NCBI GenBank assembly: GCA_015490455.1
Contig: WFXU01000013.1
Span: forward strand, 34,023 to 98,022
Direction of reading: 5' to 3'
Length of the DNA stretch: 64,000 nt
From: Hyphomicrobiales bacterium
Lineage (GTDB): Bacteria; Pseudomonadota; Alphaproteobacteria; Rhizobiales; Devosiaceae
The first letter of the stretch is position 1. Each line of letters begins with the position of its first letter. Below are positions 43,130 through 51,794 of this stretch, piece after piece. Made by a program: the position numbers and the translations under genes. Under the pieces are notes generated by a model, which ran no database searches, was not told the DNA's origin, and saw only the letters and a list, made by a program, of their open reading frames with translations.

Positions 43130-44293
43130 ATGAAAATAAAAAACTGTTTAACAATAGCTGACCTTAAAAATTTAGCAAAAAAGCGCGTGCCAAAAATGTT
43201 TTTTGACTATGCAGATTCCGGCGCTCTGAGCGAACAAACCTATCGTGAAAATGAAAGCGATTTTGCCAAAATATTATTAAGGCAAAAAATCGCCCGCCCT
43301 CTTTCTAATCGCTCCTTAAAAACCACCATGATAGGGCAGGAAGTTGCAATGCCTTTGGCGCTTGCGCCGGTCGGCATGACCGGCATGCAATGGGCAAATG
43401 GTGAAATTTTGGCTGCCAAAGCAGCCATAAAGGCTGAAATTCCCTATATTCTTTCTACTATGTCAATTTGTTCTATTGAAGATGTAGCCAAAGCGATAAA
43501 GGCTCCATTTTGGTTCCAGCTTTATGTAATGCGCGACCATGATTATGTGAAGGCTACTCTTGATAGAGCAAAAAATGCCGGAGTTAATGCGCTTGTGCTC
43601 ACAATGGACTTACAATTATTGGCGCAAAGACATAAGGATTTAAGAAATGGTCTAACCGCCCCCCCAAAATTTACTCCAAAACATATTTATCAAATGCTAG
43701 TTCGTCCAATGTGGTGCTTAAGAATGCTCACGACCAATAAACATTCCTTTGGTAATATTAAGGGGCACGCTAAAAATACAGATAATCTTCGCTCCCTATC
43801 TGCCTGGACACATAGTCAATTTGACCTTGAACTAACCTGGGATAGTGTTAAATGGATTAAGGATTATTGGGGAGGAAAATTAATATTAAAGGGTATTTTG
43901 GATGTTGAGGACGCAAAATTGGCCGTTCAAACCGGGGCTGACGCAATTATTGTTTCTAATCATGGGGGAAGACAATTAGATGGGGCACCCTCTTCAATTA
44001 AAGTTCTGCCCGATATTGTTAAAGCGGTGGGTGAAAAAATAGAAATTCACCTAGATGGAGGTATAAGAAATGGGCAGGATATATTAAAGGCCAAAGCTCT
44101 TGGCGCGCAATCTACCTATATAGGTCGTCCCTATATTTATGGTCTGGGAGCGGGAGGAGAAGAAGGTGTTGCCCGCTCAATAGAAATTTTACGAAATGAA
44201 CTTGACCAAACAATGGCGCTGTGTGGTGAACGCGATATAAATAATGTAGGCGCCCACAATATTTATTCCAATAATTTACTAAACGCTCTGTAA
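43130..44293 (+). CDS. lldD: FMN-dependent alpha-hydroxy acid dehydrogenase (LldD-like)
   Basis: Oxidises L-lactate or a related 2-hydroxy acid, passing electrons to quinones at the membrane. 387 residues, TIM barrel: 'FFDYADSGALSE' (about 24-35), 'PLALAPVGMTGMQW' (about 75-88), catalytic His in 'IVSNHGGRQLDGAPSS' (about 277-292), and 'DGGIRNGQDILKA' (about 308-320). Exact substrate uncertain (lactate, glycolate or mandelate type). Confidence 0.9.
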   Translation: MKIKNCLTIADLKNLAKKRVPKMFFDYADSGALSEQTYRENESDFAKILLRQKIARPLSNRSLKTTMIGQEVAMPLALAPVGMTGMQWANGEILAAKAAIKAEIPYILSTMSICSIEDVAKAIKAPFWFQLYVMRDHDYVKATLDRAKNAGVNALVLTMDLQLLAQRHKDLRNGLTAPPKFTPKHIYQMLVRPMWCLRMLTTNKHSFGNIKGHAKNTDNLRSLSAWTHSQFDLELTWDSVKWIKDYWGGKLILKGILDVEDAKLAVQTGADAIIVSNHGGRQLDGAPSSIKVLPDIVKAVGEKIEIHLDGGIRNGQDILKAKALGAQSTYIGRPYIYGLGAGGEEGVARSIEILRNELDQTMALCGERDINNVGAHNIYSNNLLNAL

Positions 44294-44826
44294 ATTGCCG
44301 AATATGATTATGCGATTTTTGATAAATAATTGACAGATTTAAGATTAATGGGGAAGTGCAGATGGTGGTTGAACTTCACCACCAATTACCGACTCAATAG
44401 CTGATCTTTATCTCATCTGACGTTTGATGCTATTTTACCAGCTCAAACTAAGTTGGAGGTCAATAGTTTGCCCGCTATGCTTTGCGCAAAAATTGTCCGT
44501 GAAGAATTTTATTGTTTAGGAGGTGGAAGACGGGGACCAGAAATTATAAATCAGAAGTCAGAAATCGGAAATCAGAAATCAGAAAAATATCAATATGTTA
44601 AAAATTCTTCATGGAGGACTCAAAAATATATAACGATCAATAAATCCAGTGTTAGCGCTCAAAAGTAGTCTCAAGACACTTCCCAACACGGACCGACCCG
44701 GAGCAGGTGTCTGTGACCGATCTTACCTGCGGAGTGGCTGCCAATGTTGCGCCCAAATCCTAAATCCTCTACCTAAGAGGAATTTTAAGCAAATCTTACA
44801 ATGGCCGTTTGGAGTTGCCATTTTGA
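44294..44826. other. 533-bp gene-free region with repeat copy and G+C-rich stretch
   Basis: Contains a small stem TGGTGG/CCACCA (44363-44384) after lldD, a MITE-like copy (44493-44622), and from about 44650 to 44770 a stretch with clearly more G+C than its surroundings and no credible gene. The latter may be a fragment of foreign or mobile DNA. Confidence 0.5.
44493..44622. repeat. MITE-like element, copy B
   Basis: Ends TTGTCCGTGAAGAATTTT (44493-44510) and AAAATTCTTCATGGAGGACT (44601-44620) are inverted relatives of each other and of the ends of copies A, C and D. The inside is a run of near-repeats of CAGAAGTCAGAAATC type. About 130 bp; no coding potential. Confidence 0.65.
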
Positions 44827-45033
44827 TCATACTTCTTTGCCCATCATGCGTCGCCAGGCGCTTGAATTTTGCACCCAAGGGCACGCCACAGTGCCTAATG
44901 TGGCCAAAACCAGTAAAATTGCTGAACTCAACCATAATTCAACCGGATTCTTTATCGCATAGAGCAAATAATAAATAAAACCATACCAAATAATTGCCTC
45001 TACAATTCCCCAAACCCATACTGACCTTTTCAT
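44827..45033 (-). CDS. Small two-helix membrane protein, unknown
   Basis: 68 residues. ATG 45033 is supported by TTGGAGGTGAG just upstream; the frame is open further up without a start site. Two helices at about 4-26 and 33-52, with a charged tail ('SSAWRRMMGKE'). Family not recognised. Stands alone between the repeat copy B and the decayed transposase, so could be accessory. Confidence 0.6.
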   Translation of the reverse strand: MKRSVWVWGIVEAIIWYGFIYYLLYAIKNPVELWLSSAILLVLATLGTVACPWVQNSSAWRRMMGKEV

Positions 45034-45193
45034 TTTTCTCACCTCCAATATGTTAATATACGGCATATATAAGTATAATATTTTTAGTCTCCAGAAGGTT
45101 GGGTCGATTATCGGCAAAATAAAATGTTCTCAATAGGTAAAATGTCATATAGGACTGGAAAAAAATCCCCACAATTTATCATCATAAAAATAA

Positions 45194-45648
45194 CCTGATT
45201 AGGGTATCCGTAGGCTTGGCCGCGCCCAACTTCACCGCAACGCACAAGCTCTCTTGCAAAAGAGCTTGCAACTTCTCCTCGCCCATGCGCTGGTGCTATC
45301 TGGTCATTGATGAACGATCAAAAGGTAGCCCATGGCAGAAGAATTCCCACCCAAAAATATTGATAATATGGGTTCTTAACCCATCTGGCACATAGTTCTT
45401 CATCTAAGAGATTATCTTCCATATTTGAGGATATGGATGCCGGCCATCAAGCGAGCAGAGAGCGGCGGATGGTCGGGCTTGTCCGTATAATTCTTACCGC
45501 ATTTATCCGACAAAAATTGCCAGTCAATGGTCTTAGCCAAAATCACCTTTTCATGGTTCATATCAATTATTCTGTCCAGTCTTGAGCGGAACATATCGTG
45601 CTGGCCAGTTTCAATCGGTTCTCTCGGCTTTATGGCTTTATGGCTTAT
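45194..45648 (-). pseudogene. Decayed IS5-family transposase, N-terminal half
   Basis: Remnant readable across frames: 'QHDMFRSRLDRIIDMNHEKV...LSARLMAGIHILKY', then (shifted, near 45420) 'LLDEELCARWVKNPYYQYF', then (shifted, near 45352) 'GWEFFCHGLPFDRSSMTR*HQRMGEEKL...GAAKPTDTLIR'. This is the DUF772 front part of IS5/IS1182-like transposases. Lesions: the expected start before SHKAI is ATA (45646-45648) behind a good GGAGGGTGAT site, two frameshifts, a TAG in place of Trp, and loss of the whole DDE half beyond 45194. Not functional. Confidence 0.85.
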
Positions 45649-45683
45649 ATCACCCTCCAAATCAGTTGTTTGGAATAGTGAAT

Positions 45684-45885
45684 CACAAAAATATCTATAG
45701 CAAAATTGCAAGAAAACTACACATAAATGCGAGTGCACAGCAAAGGATATGAAGGAATTAGCAGCATCCTTTTCACCCGCTCACCAAATCGAAACTAATA
45801 TATTTCTGCCCTCTGCCTTTCGCCTTCCAATTTCTGATTTCCGCAAATATTAATATATTAAAAATTCTTCACGAGCGACTAATAA
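45684..45885. repeat. IS5-type element upstream end, copy C of the repeat family
   Basis: Lies on the 5' side of the decayed transposase. The right end AAAATTCTTCACGAGCGAC (about 45861-45879) matches the ends of copies A, B and D; the stretch 45686-45811 is nearly identical to the inside of copy A. No opposite end is visible near the broken 3' side of the transposase, so the element is cut. Confidence 0.65.
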
Positions 45886-45933
45886 GGCAAAGGAAAAAAT
45901 ATTAAAATTGTTGCTTTATTTCAACATATTAAT

Positions 45934-46422
45934 TTAATTACGCCCAACTATTCTTTTTAGCACATTGGTTTTCAAAACAAAATGATGTAATAATGCCGCG
46001 CCAATATGTAGCACAATGATTGCTAGTAAAATATTTGTGCCAATCACATGAATTAGGGCGGGTAATTGCAGACCCAATATCCAGGCGCTAATGCCAGAAA
46101 GGGGCAGAATAATTAGTAAAATATAAAAACTGATGGTTATGATTTTTGCTAAAATAGCGGCGATTTTGCTTTCGCTTTCAGGCAATGCCGGCACTCCATG
46201 ACTAAAACGTAGCCAAAGCCGCCAGAGCATTAAAATAAAAATAATAACTCCAACAATTACATGTGGGTTTAGAGAAGGCTCATTGGCAATTTTTCCTTCC
46301 ATTCTTTCCTGCCAGATAAGAACAATCCCCCTATTTAACAAATATTGAAATGCTACCAGCGCGACAATAATCCAGTGCAGGTAAATTTGTGTTTTAGAAA
46401 AATCTTTTGAAATTTTTTGCAT
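45934..46422 (-). CDS. Cytochrome b561 family protein
   Basis: Di-haem membrane electron carrier, 162 residues with four helices. Haem-ligand type histidines occur in 'TQIYLHWIIVALVAFQYL' (about 9-26), 'PHVIVGVIIFILMLWRLWLR' (about 45-64), and 'IVLHIGAALLHHFVLK' (about 136-151). ATG 46422 has GAGGGATAAA upstream; the frame is open 54 bases further without a site. May pass electrons between quinol and a periplasmic acceptor. Confidence 0.9.
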   Translation of the reverse strand: MQKISKDFSKTQIYLHWIIVALVAFQYLLNRGIVLIWQERMEGKIANEPSLNPHVIVGVIIFILMLWRLWLRFSHGVPALPESESKIAAILAKIITISFYILLIILPLSGISAWILGLQLPALIHVIGTNILLAIIVLHIGAALLHHFVLKTNVLKRIVGRN

Positions 46423-46636
46423 TTTATCCCTCAATAACAATGAAGGCTTCCTAGCAAATAAGTTTATATTTAGCAATCAAAAATAAACCCCGCACTAGCT
46501 TGTTATGGCCTTTGCGGGGCTGCCCAAAAGGGTCTTGAGGCTTAACGATTTCTCGCAAGCGATCAAGAATAATATGCGCTTATTGAGCATATTTGTCAAT
46601 ATAGAAGCAAAAAATCACATAATTGATAGAATTTTA

Positions 46637-47041
46637 CTAACCAAAGATGTTAATGATTGCCGATTTTACTCTATTAAAATCACTATCATTTAATATTGGT
46701 TTTATATATTTTCTTTTCCCCGTTTGATCTCTTCCAATCCGAAACAAATCTAGCCTGTCAAGGCTAACGCTCGCTACCATATCACATTTTGCCCAAACAA
46801 TATTATGATTAAATGGATATGGTAGTAATGAATCTAGTTCTAATTTTACAACATAAGGCAAATTACATCTAGGTGACTTAGTTGAGAGTGGAACAATAGT
46901 TGCGAGATTGTTCCTATGAGGCAAACGTGGAGAAACTACAATTGCAGGACGTTTTTTCACCATTTCTGGCGCAATGAACCCGCCTTTTGAATAATCACAT
47001 AATAGAATAAGTTTTGGGCTGGGAACATATTTTAGAGCCAT
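46637..47041 (-). CDS. PemK/MazF-like toxin, no antitoxin seen
   Basis: 134-residue protein with a PemK/MazF-like fold: 'KKRPAIVVSPRLPHRNNLATIVPLST' core (about 29-54) carrying the conserved basic residues, and 'NIVWAKCDMVASVSLDRLDLF' (about 80-100). MazF proteins are mRNA interferases. No antitoxin gene is upstream: carA ends 11 bp before its start, so it seems to be read as a tail gene of carA. Either an orphan, or a domesticated relative. Confidence 0.75.
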   Translation of the reverse strand: MALKYVPSPKLILLCDYSKGGFIAPEMVKKRPAIVVSPRLPHRNNLATIVPLSTKSPRCNLPYVVKLELDSLLPYPFNHNIVWAKCDMVASVSLDRLDLFRIGRDQTGKRKYIKPILNDSDFNRVKSAIINIFG

Positions 47042-47052
47042 TTATCACCTAA

Positions 47053-48264
47053 TTATTCTGCAGCTCCAATAAGTTCCACTTCCGGCTCTAAATTAAGTCC
47101 CTTATTTTTACGAATTAGATTTATAAATCTTGTGAAAAGATAATGCGAATCATGGGGGCCGGGTGAGGCTTCTGGGTGATATTGCACCGAAAAGACGGGT
47201 CTATCTTTTAAGGCAATGCCACAATTTGAACCATCAAATAAAGATATATGTGTCTCTATCACTCCTTCAGGCAAACTATCCCTATCAACCGCAAAACCAT
47301 GATTCATAGAAGTTATTTCAACCTTTGTCGTGGTTAAATCTTGCACAGGGTGATTTGCCCCATGATGCCCCTGATGCATTTTTATAGTTTTTGCTCCCAA
47401 TGCAAGAGCCAATAATTGATGCCCCAAACAAATGCCAAATAGGGGTAAGTTACTGGCAATTAGTTCTTTAATAATCGGAACAGCATATTCAGCCATTGCC
47501 GCCGGGTCACCCGGACCATTTGAGAGGAATATTCCATCAGGATTAAGTTTAAGAATTTCATTAGCTGGAGTTTTTGCCGGAACAATCGTAACTTTCGCCC
47601 CCTTAAAAGCAAGGCAGCGTAAAATATTTTTCTTTATACCATAATCAATTGCAACTATATGAAAATCCTCCCTTTCTAATTTGCCAAATCCCTTATTCCA
47701 TTGCCAAACTGTTTCGTTAAAACTATAATTCTTATCTATTGTTACTTCTTTGGCTAAATCCAAACCCACAAGACCAGAAAATTCATCTAATTTAGATTTA
47801 AGCGCTGTTTCATCAAATTCGCTATTTTTCTCATGCGCAATAACGCCATTTATCATACCATTTTCACGAATAAGGCTGGTTAAGGCGCGAGTATCTATTC
47901 CACTAATTCCAATTATATTTTTTTTCTTTAGCCAATTGTTAAAATTATTGGTTGCGCGATAATTTGCCGGCTCGCTAATGTCTGTTTTAAGAATACATCC
48001 ACGCACTGTTTCTTTGGCATTTTCATTGCTGGCTTCATTATCCTCTTCATTTGTTCCAACATTACCAATATGCGGGAAAGTAAAACAAATAATCTGCCCG
48101 GCATAGGAGGGGTCGGTTAAAATTTCCTGATAGCCGCTCATTGCGGTATTAAAGCAGATCTCCCCAACCGCCACCCCATAGGCACCAACTCCATATCCCT
48201 TTAATTTAATGCCATTTTCTAATATTAAAATTGCGGTTTTTTTTCTTTCTTGCCAGGTTGACAT
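47053..48264 (-). CDS. carA: Carbamoyl-phosphate synthase small (glutaminase) subunit
   Basis: Supplies ammonia from glutamine for carbamoyl phosphate (arginine and pyrimidine synthesis). 403 residues: N-terminal CarA domain (about 8-150, 'GEICFNTAMSGYQEILTDPSYAGQ' region), then class I glutaminase with nucleophile Cys in 'FGICLGHQLLALALG' (about 275-289), and His/Glu in 'VQYHPEASPGPHD' (about 366-378). Divergent from yqeY, as in many alphaproteobacteria. carB is not in the window. Confidence 0.97.
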   Translation of the reverse strand: MSTWQERKKTAILILENGIKLKGYGVGAYGVAVGEICFNTAMSGYQEILTDPSYAGQIICFTFPHIGNVGTNEEDNEASNENAKETVRGCILKTDISEPANYRATNNFNNWLKKKNIIGISGIDTRALTSLIRENGMINGVIAHEKNSEFDETALKSKLDEFSGLVGLDLAKEVTIDKNYSFNETVWQWNKGFGKLEREDFHIVAIDYGIKKNILRCLAFKGAKVTIVPAKTPANEILKLNPDGIFLSNGPGDPAAMAEYAVPIIKELIASNLPLFGICLGHQLLALALGAKTIKMHQGHHGANHPVQDLTTTKVEITSMNHGFAVDRDSLPEGVIETHISLFDGSNCGIALKDRPVFSVQYHPEASPGPHDSHYLFTRFINLIRKNKGLNLEPEVELIGAAE

Positions 48265-48444
48265 ATATTTCTCCTAAAATTTCGCCGAACATATAAGCGA
48301 TTTTAATTATGGTCAATAAATCAATAAATCTATGATGACAAATTAAATGGCAAAAATCACTTATTAGCAAAATTAGCAAAAATCTTGGCAAATAGCTTAC
48401 TAATTGCTATAAGTTTGGCTCATTTAATAAATTTAGAGGCAATT

Positions 48445-48897
48445 ATGCGTGAACTATTAAATGCCGAACTAGCAAAATCAATTAAAGCAAAAAATAAAAA
48501 ACGAACTGCAACTTTGCGATTAATAAATGCAGCTATTAAAGATCGCGATATTGAAGCAAGGGGGAAGGAAAAGGAAAAAATTTCTGATGAGGAAATATTG
48601 GTCTTATTGCAAAAAATGGTCAAACAAAGAATAGAATCAATGGAAATTTATAAACAGGCCGGGCGAAAAGAATTAGAGCAGCAAGAAAGGGAAGAATTAT
48701 TAATAATTGAAGAATTTTTACCTAAAGCCCTTAGCGATGAAGAGGTGGAAAGGGAGATAGATTTAGTAATTCAAGAAACTAAAGCCCAAAGCCTTAGGGA
48801 TATGGGTAAAGTGGTGGCGCAGTTAAAGGCAAAATTCCCTGCGCGCATAGATTTTGGTAAGGCTGCAAAATTGGTAAAGGAAAAGCTAGGCAGATAG
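48445..48897 (+). CDS. yqeY: GatB/YqeY-domain protein
   Basis: 150-residue helical protein of the YqeY family, sharing a domain with the tRNA-dependent amidotransferase subunit GatB. Seen: 'KRTATLRLINAAIKDRDIEARG' region (about 19-40), 'DEEILVLLQKMVKQR' (about 48-62) and 'DMGKVVAQLKAKFPARIDFGKAAKLVKEKL' to the end. ATG 48445 has AGAGGC upstream. Possible role in tRNA aminoacylation; not proven for the family. Confidence 0.93.
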   Translation: MRELLNAELAKSIKAKNKKRTATLRLINAAIKDRDIEARGKEKEKISDEEILVLLQKMVKQRIESMEIYKQAGRKELEQQEREELLIIEEFLPKALSDEEVEREIDLVIQETKAQSLRDMGKVVAQLKAKFPARIDFGKAAKLVKEKLGR

Positions 48898-48920
48898 GTA
48901 AATTTACCAGATTAATCTGG
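48897..48920. promoter_or_regulatory. Two abutting palindromes after yqeY
   Basis: GGTAAATTTACC (48897-48908) and CCAGATTAATCTGG (48907-48920) are both perfect palindromes and share two bases. They overlap the yqeY stop. May be a weak terminator or an operator; the GGTAAA half-site recurs at 49045-49060. Confidence 0.4.
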
Positions 48921-49044
48921 ATATATGAGCTTTATACCGCATCAGGAAGCTGGAGCAAAATAATAATAAATTCACTGATTATAGCGTTTTATAGCGTTGC
49001 GCAGAGAAATATGGTTAAAATATGCCTGTTTTTGCAAAAAAAGC

Positions 49045-49060
49045 TTTACCTATAGGTAAA
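49045..49060. promoter_or_regulatory. Candidate operator of the opp operon
   Basis: TTTACCTATAGGTAAA is a perfect 16-base palindrome 113 bp before oppA. The half-site GGTAAA is the same as in the palindrome at 48897. A regulator binding both is possible; none is encoded next to it. Confidence 0.45.
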
Positions 49061-49172
49061 TTAGCTTGCCAAAATGTGATTTTGTTGAATAGTGTATATG
49101 TTAGGGAAGATTTAACCTAAAAAATAGGGAACTTTCTGGATATTGTCTTGAGTTAAATTTAGGAGGAACATC

Positions 49173-50798
49173 ATGAAATCTGTTATGAAAATTTTAACTG
49201 CGGCGCTGGTTGGCACTACCTTTCTAGTTGCCCCCACATTTGCTGCAAAAGTTCCGGAAGGAGTAAAGCTTGCTGAAGATCAAACCTTTACATATCGGGC
49301 GCTTGATGAACATTCTTCAATAGACCCACAAATTGTTGAAGATGTTAGTGGATCTGATATTATTCGTGATTTATTTGAAGGTCTGCTAAATCAGGATGCA
49401 AACGGAAATCTTATTCCTGGCGTTGCAGAAAGTTGGGAAGCCAGCAATGGCAATCTAACCTACACATTCAAATTACGTAAAAATGCTAAATGGTCAAATG
49501 GGGATCCCGTTACCGCGCATGATTTTGTTTATGCCTGGCGCCGTTTGGCAGACCCGGAAACAGCTTCTCCATATTCCTGGTATATTGAGCTTATGTCACT
49601 GGAAAATGCTAAGGAAGTGCTTGCGGGGGAAAAAGATCCAAGCGAATTAGGTGTTAGCGCTCCTGATGATTATACATTAGTTGTAAACCTAACCGCACCG
49701 CTGCCCTATTTTGCAGCAATGACAACTCACGCTTCAACTTTCCCAACACCACAAAAAATAATTGAAAAATATGGTAAAGAGTGGACTAAACCGGAAAATA
49801 TCGTTTCCAACGGTGCTTATGTTCTAACCGAACATGTGCCAAATGAGCGTTTAGTGCGTGAGCGCAATCCCTTATATTGGAATGATGCTGAAACGGTGAT
49901 TGAAAAAGTTACTGTGCTCGTGATTAATGATGATAATACAGCATTAACACGCTATTTTGCCGGCGAGCTTGACAGAACGGAAATTCCATCAGGCGAATAT
50001 CCACGTCTTAAAGAGGAATATCCTGATCAGGCATTATCATTCCCACGTTTATGCTCATATTATTACACATTCAACCTTTCAGATAGCGGCCCTGAAGCAT
50101 TTAAGGATAAACGGGTTCGCCAGGCTCTTTCCTATGCTCTTGATAGAAATATCATAACCGAGCAAGTGTTAAAGGGAGGGCAATTCCCAGCCTATACATT
50201 TACTCCGGCTGCAACTGCAAACTTCACACCACCCGATGTTGAATATGCGAAAATGACTCAGGCAGAGCGTGACGCAAAAGCCAAAGAGCTAATGGAAGCT
50301 GCCGGCTACAATGCCGATAATCCGCTCAAATTTGAGCTATTATACAATACTTCCGAAGGCCATAAGAAAATAGCAACTGTTGCCGCACAAATGTGGAAAC
50401 AAAAGCTCGGTGTTGAAGCTACTTTGGCTAATCAGGAATGGAAAGTATTTCTTGAAACTCGCAGTAAACAGGATTTCGAGTTAGCACGCAGCGGCTGGTG
50501 TGGTGATTATAATGAGGCTTCAACCTTCTTAGATCTGATGACCACCCCTTCCGGTTATAATGATGGTAAGTTCTCAAATGCAGAAATTGATAAATTAATG
50601 CAGGATGCGAGAACTGCCGCAGATCCAAATGCCAACTATACGAAGGTTGAGGAAATTATGGCAGAAGAAATGCCAATAATTCCGGTTTATCATTATACAG
50701 CAGTGTTTATGTTAGATCCGGGACTTGTAGATTCATGGCCAGTCAATAATGTTGAACAAAATTGGTATAGCCGTGATCTATATAGAGTTGAAAAATAA
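49173..50798 (+). CDS. oppA: Oligopeptide ABC transporter, substrate-binding protein
   Basis: Periplasmic peptide receptor (family 5), 541 residues. Signal peptide about 1-24 (cleavage after FAA). Family marks: 'DEHSSIDPQIVEDVSGSDIIRDLFEGLL' region (about 44-71), 'YTFKLRKNAKWSNGDPVTAHDFVYAWRRL' region (about 95-123), and 'DKRVRQALSYALDRNII' (about 312-328). AGGAGG stands before the ATG. First gene of the opp operon; a strong hairpin follows it. Confidence 0.95.
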   Translation: MKSVMKILTAALVGTTFLVAPTFAAKVPEGVKLAEDQTFTYRALDEHSSIDPQIVEDVSGSDIIRDLFEGLLNQDANGNLIPGVAESWEASNGNLTYTFKLRKNAKWSNGDPVTAHDFVYAWRRLADPETASPYSWYIELMSLENAKEVLAGEKDPSELGVSAPDDYTLVVNLTAPLPYFAAMTTHASTFPTPQKIIEKYGKEWTKPENIVSNGAYVLTEHVPNERLVRERNPLYWNDAETVIEKVTVLVINDDNTALTRYFAGELDRTEIPSGEYPRLKEEYPDQALSFPRLCSYYYTFNLSDSGPEAFKDKRVRQALSYALDRNIITEQVLKGGQFPAYTFTPAATANFTPPDVEYAKMTQAERDAKAKELMEAAGYNADNPLKFELLYNTSEGHKKIATVAAQMWKQKLGVEATLANQEWKVFLETRSKQDFELARSGWCGDYNEASTFLDLMTTPSGYNDGKFSNAEIDKLMQDARTAADPNANYTKVEEIMAEEMPIIPVYHYTAVFMLDPGLVDSWPVNNVEQNWYSRDLYRVEK

Positions 50799-50809
50799 TC
50801 TTTAATATT

Positions 50810-50839
50810 TTGGCTCCGCGTAAATTTATGCGGGGCCAA
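50810..50839 (+). terminator. Hairpin between oppA and oppB
   Basis: TTGGCTCCGCG and TGCGGGGCCAA make an 11-bp stem (two G-U pairs) over TAAATTTA. No U-run, so more likely an mRNA-stabilising or partly attenuating stem that lifts oppA level above the permease genes. Confidence 0.6.
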
Positions 50840-50865
50840 CCATTTGTCGGGTGGAATTATAATTC

Positions 50866-51789
50866 ATGTTCAGATTTATCTTAAGACGGATAGCTATCGC
50901 TATTCCAACAATGTTGATTTTGATAATAATTTCTTTTGTTTTGATAAAATCTGCACCAGGAGGCCCTTTTACGTCCGAGCGCCCTTTGCCTGAACAGGTT
51001 TTGGCAAATATTGAGGCTAAATATGGGCTGGATAAGCCATATCACCAACAATTAATTGATTATATTGTTGGTATTGTAACGCGGGGAGATTTTGGTCCTT
51101 CCTTTCGCTATAAGGACAGAACGGTAAATGATGTTATAGCACAAGGTTTCCCGGTAACTTTAACCTATGGTTTCTGGTCATTTATTGTTGCGGTCTCTGT
51201 TGGGGTGAGTTTGGGTATTATTGCGGCTATTTTTCACAATAGTTGGATTGACTATTTTGCAGTTGGCATTTCCATTGGGGCGCAGGTTTTGCCTAATTTT
51301 GTTATGGCACCTATTTTAGTTATTATTTTTACCCTGTGGCTTAACTGGTTGCCGGGTGGGGGTTGGCACGGCGGACAATGGCAATATATAATCATGCCCG
51401 TTATTGCCCTATCCACTTCTTATATGGCCTCTATTGCCAGAATTATGCGCTCTTCAATGTTAGAAGTGCTAAATTCTAATTTTATTAGGACTGCTAAGGC
51501 AAAAGGGCTTTCTTGGCGTAGAATTATCTTCAAACATGCGTTAAAACCCGCTTTACTTCCCGTTATTACCTATTTAGGACCAGCCTTTGTTGGCATGATA
51601 ACCGGTTCAGTTGTTATTGATATGTATTTTTCAACCGGTGGAATAGGGCGAGAATTTGTAAATTCAGCGTTAAATCGCGACTATTCTGTAATTATGGGAA
51701 TAACGATTTTATTTGGCTTTCTAACAATTAGTTTCAATCTTTTGGTAGATATTCTTTATGCCTGGATTGACCCAAAAATAAGATATTAG
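50866..51789 (+). CDS. oppB: Oligopeptide ABC transporter permease OppB
   Basis: First permease, 307 residues, six helices. Starts 'RFILRRIAIAIPTMLILIIISF', typical OppB, and has the ABC-coupling EAA-like loop 'IRTAKAKGLSWRRIIFKHALKPALLPV' region (about 204-230). Preceded by GGGTGG. Five bases before oppC. Confidence 0.96.
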   Translation: MFRFILRRIAIAIPTMLILIIISFVLIKSAPGGPFTSERPLPEQVLANIEAKYGLDKPYHQQLIDYIVGIVTRGDFGPSFRYKDRTVNDVIAQGFPVTLTYGFWSFIVAVSVGVSLGIIAAIFHNSWIDYFAVGISIGAQVLPNFVMAPILVIIFTLWLNWLPGGGWHGGQWQYIIMPVIALSTSYMASIARIMRSSMLEVLNSNFIRTAKAKGLSWRRIIFKHALKPALLPVITYLGPAFVGMITGSVVIDMYFSTGGIGREFVNSALNRDYSVIMGITILFGFLTISFNLLVDILYAWIDPKIRY

Positions 51790-51794
51790 AATAT

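Noticed and set aside
44649..44978. 109-codon plus-strand open frame
   Set aside because: Overlaps the small membrane protein gene on the other strand and has no ribosome site or recognisable domain.
45412..45738. 108-codon open frame as an intact gene
   Set aside because: It is only the readable front piece of a broken IS5-type transposase; the reading continues in other frames with a stop and shifts.
46488..46520. CCCCGC/GCGGGG hairpin upstream of cytochrome b561 as a small RNA
   Set aside because: A short stem over a 20-base loop without further support; could be a terminator or chance.
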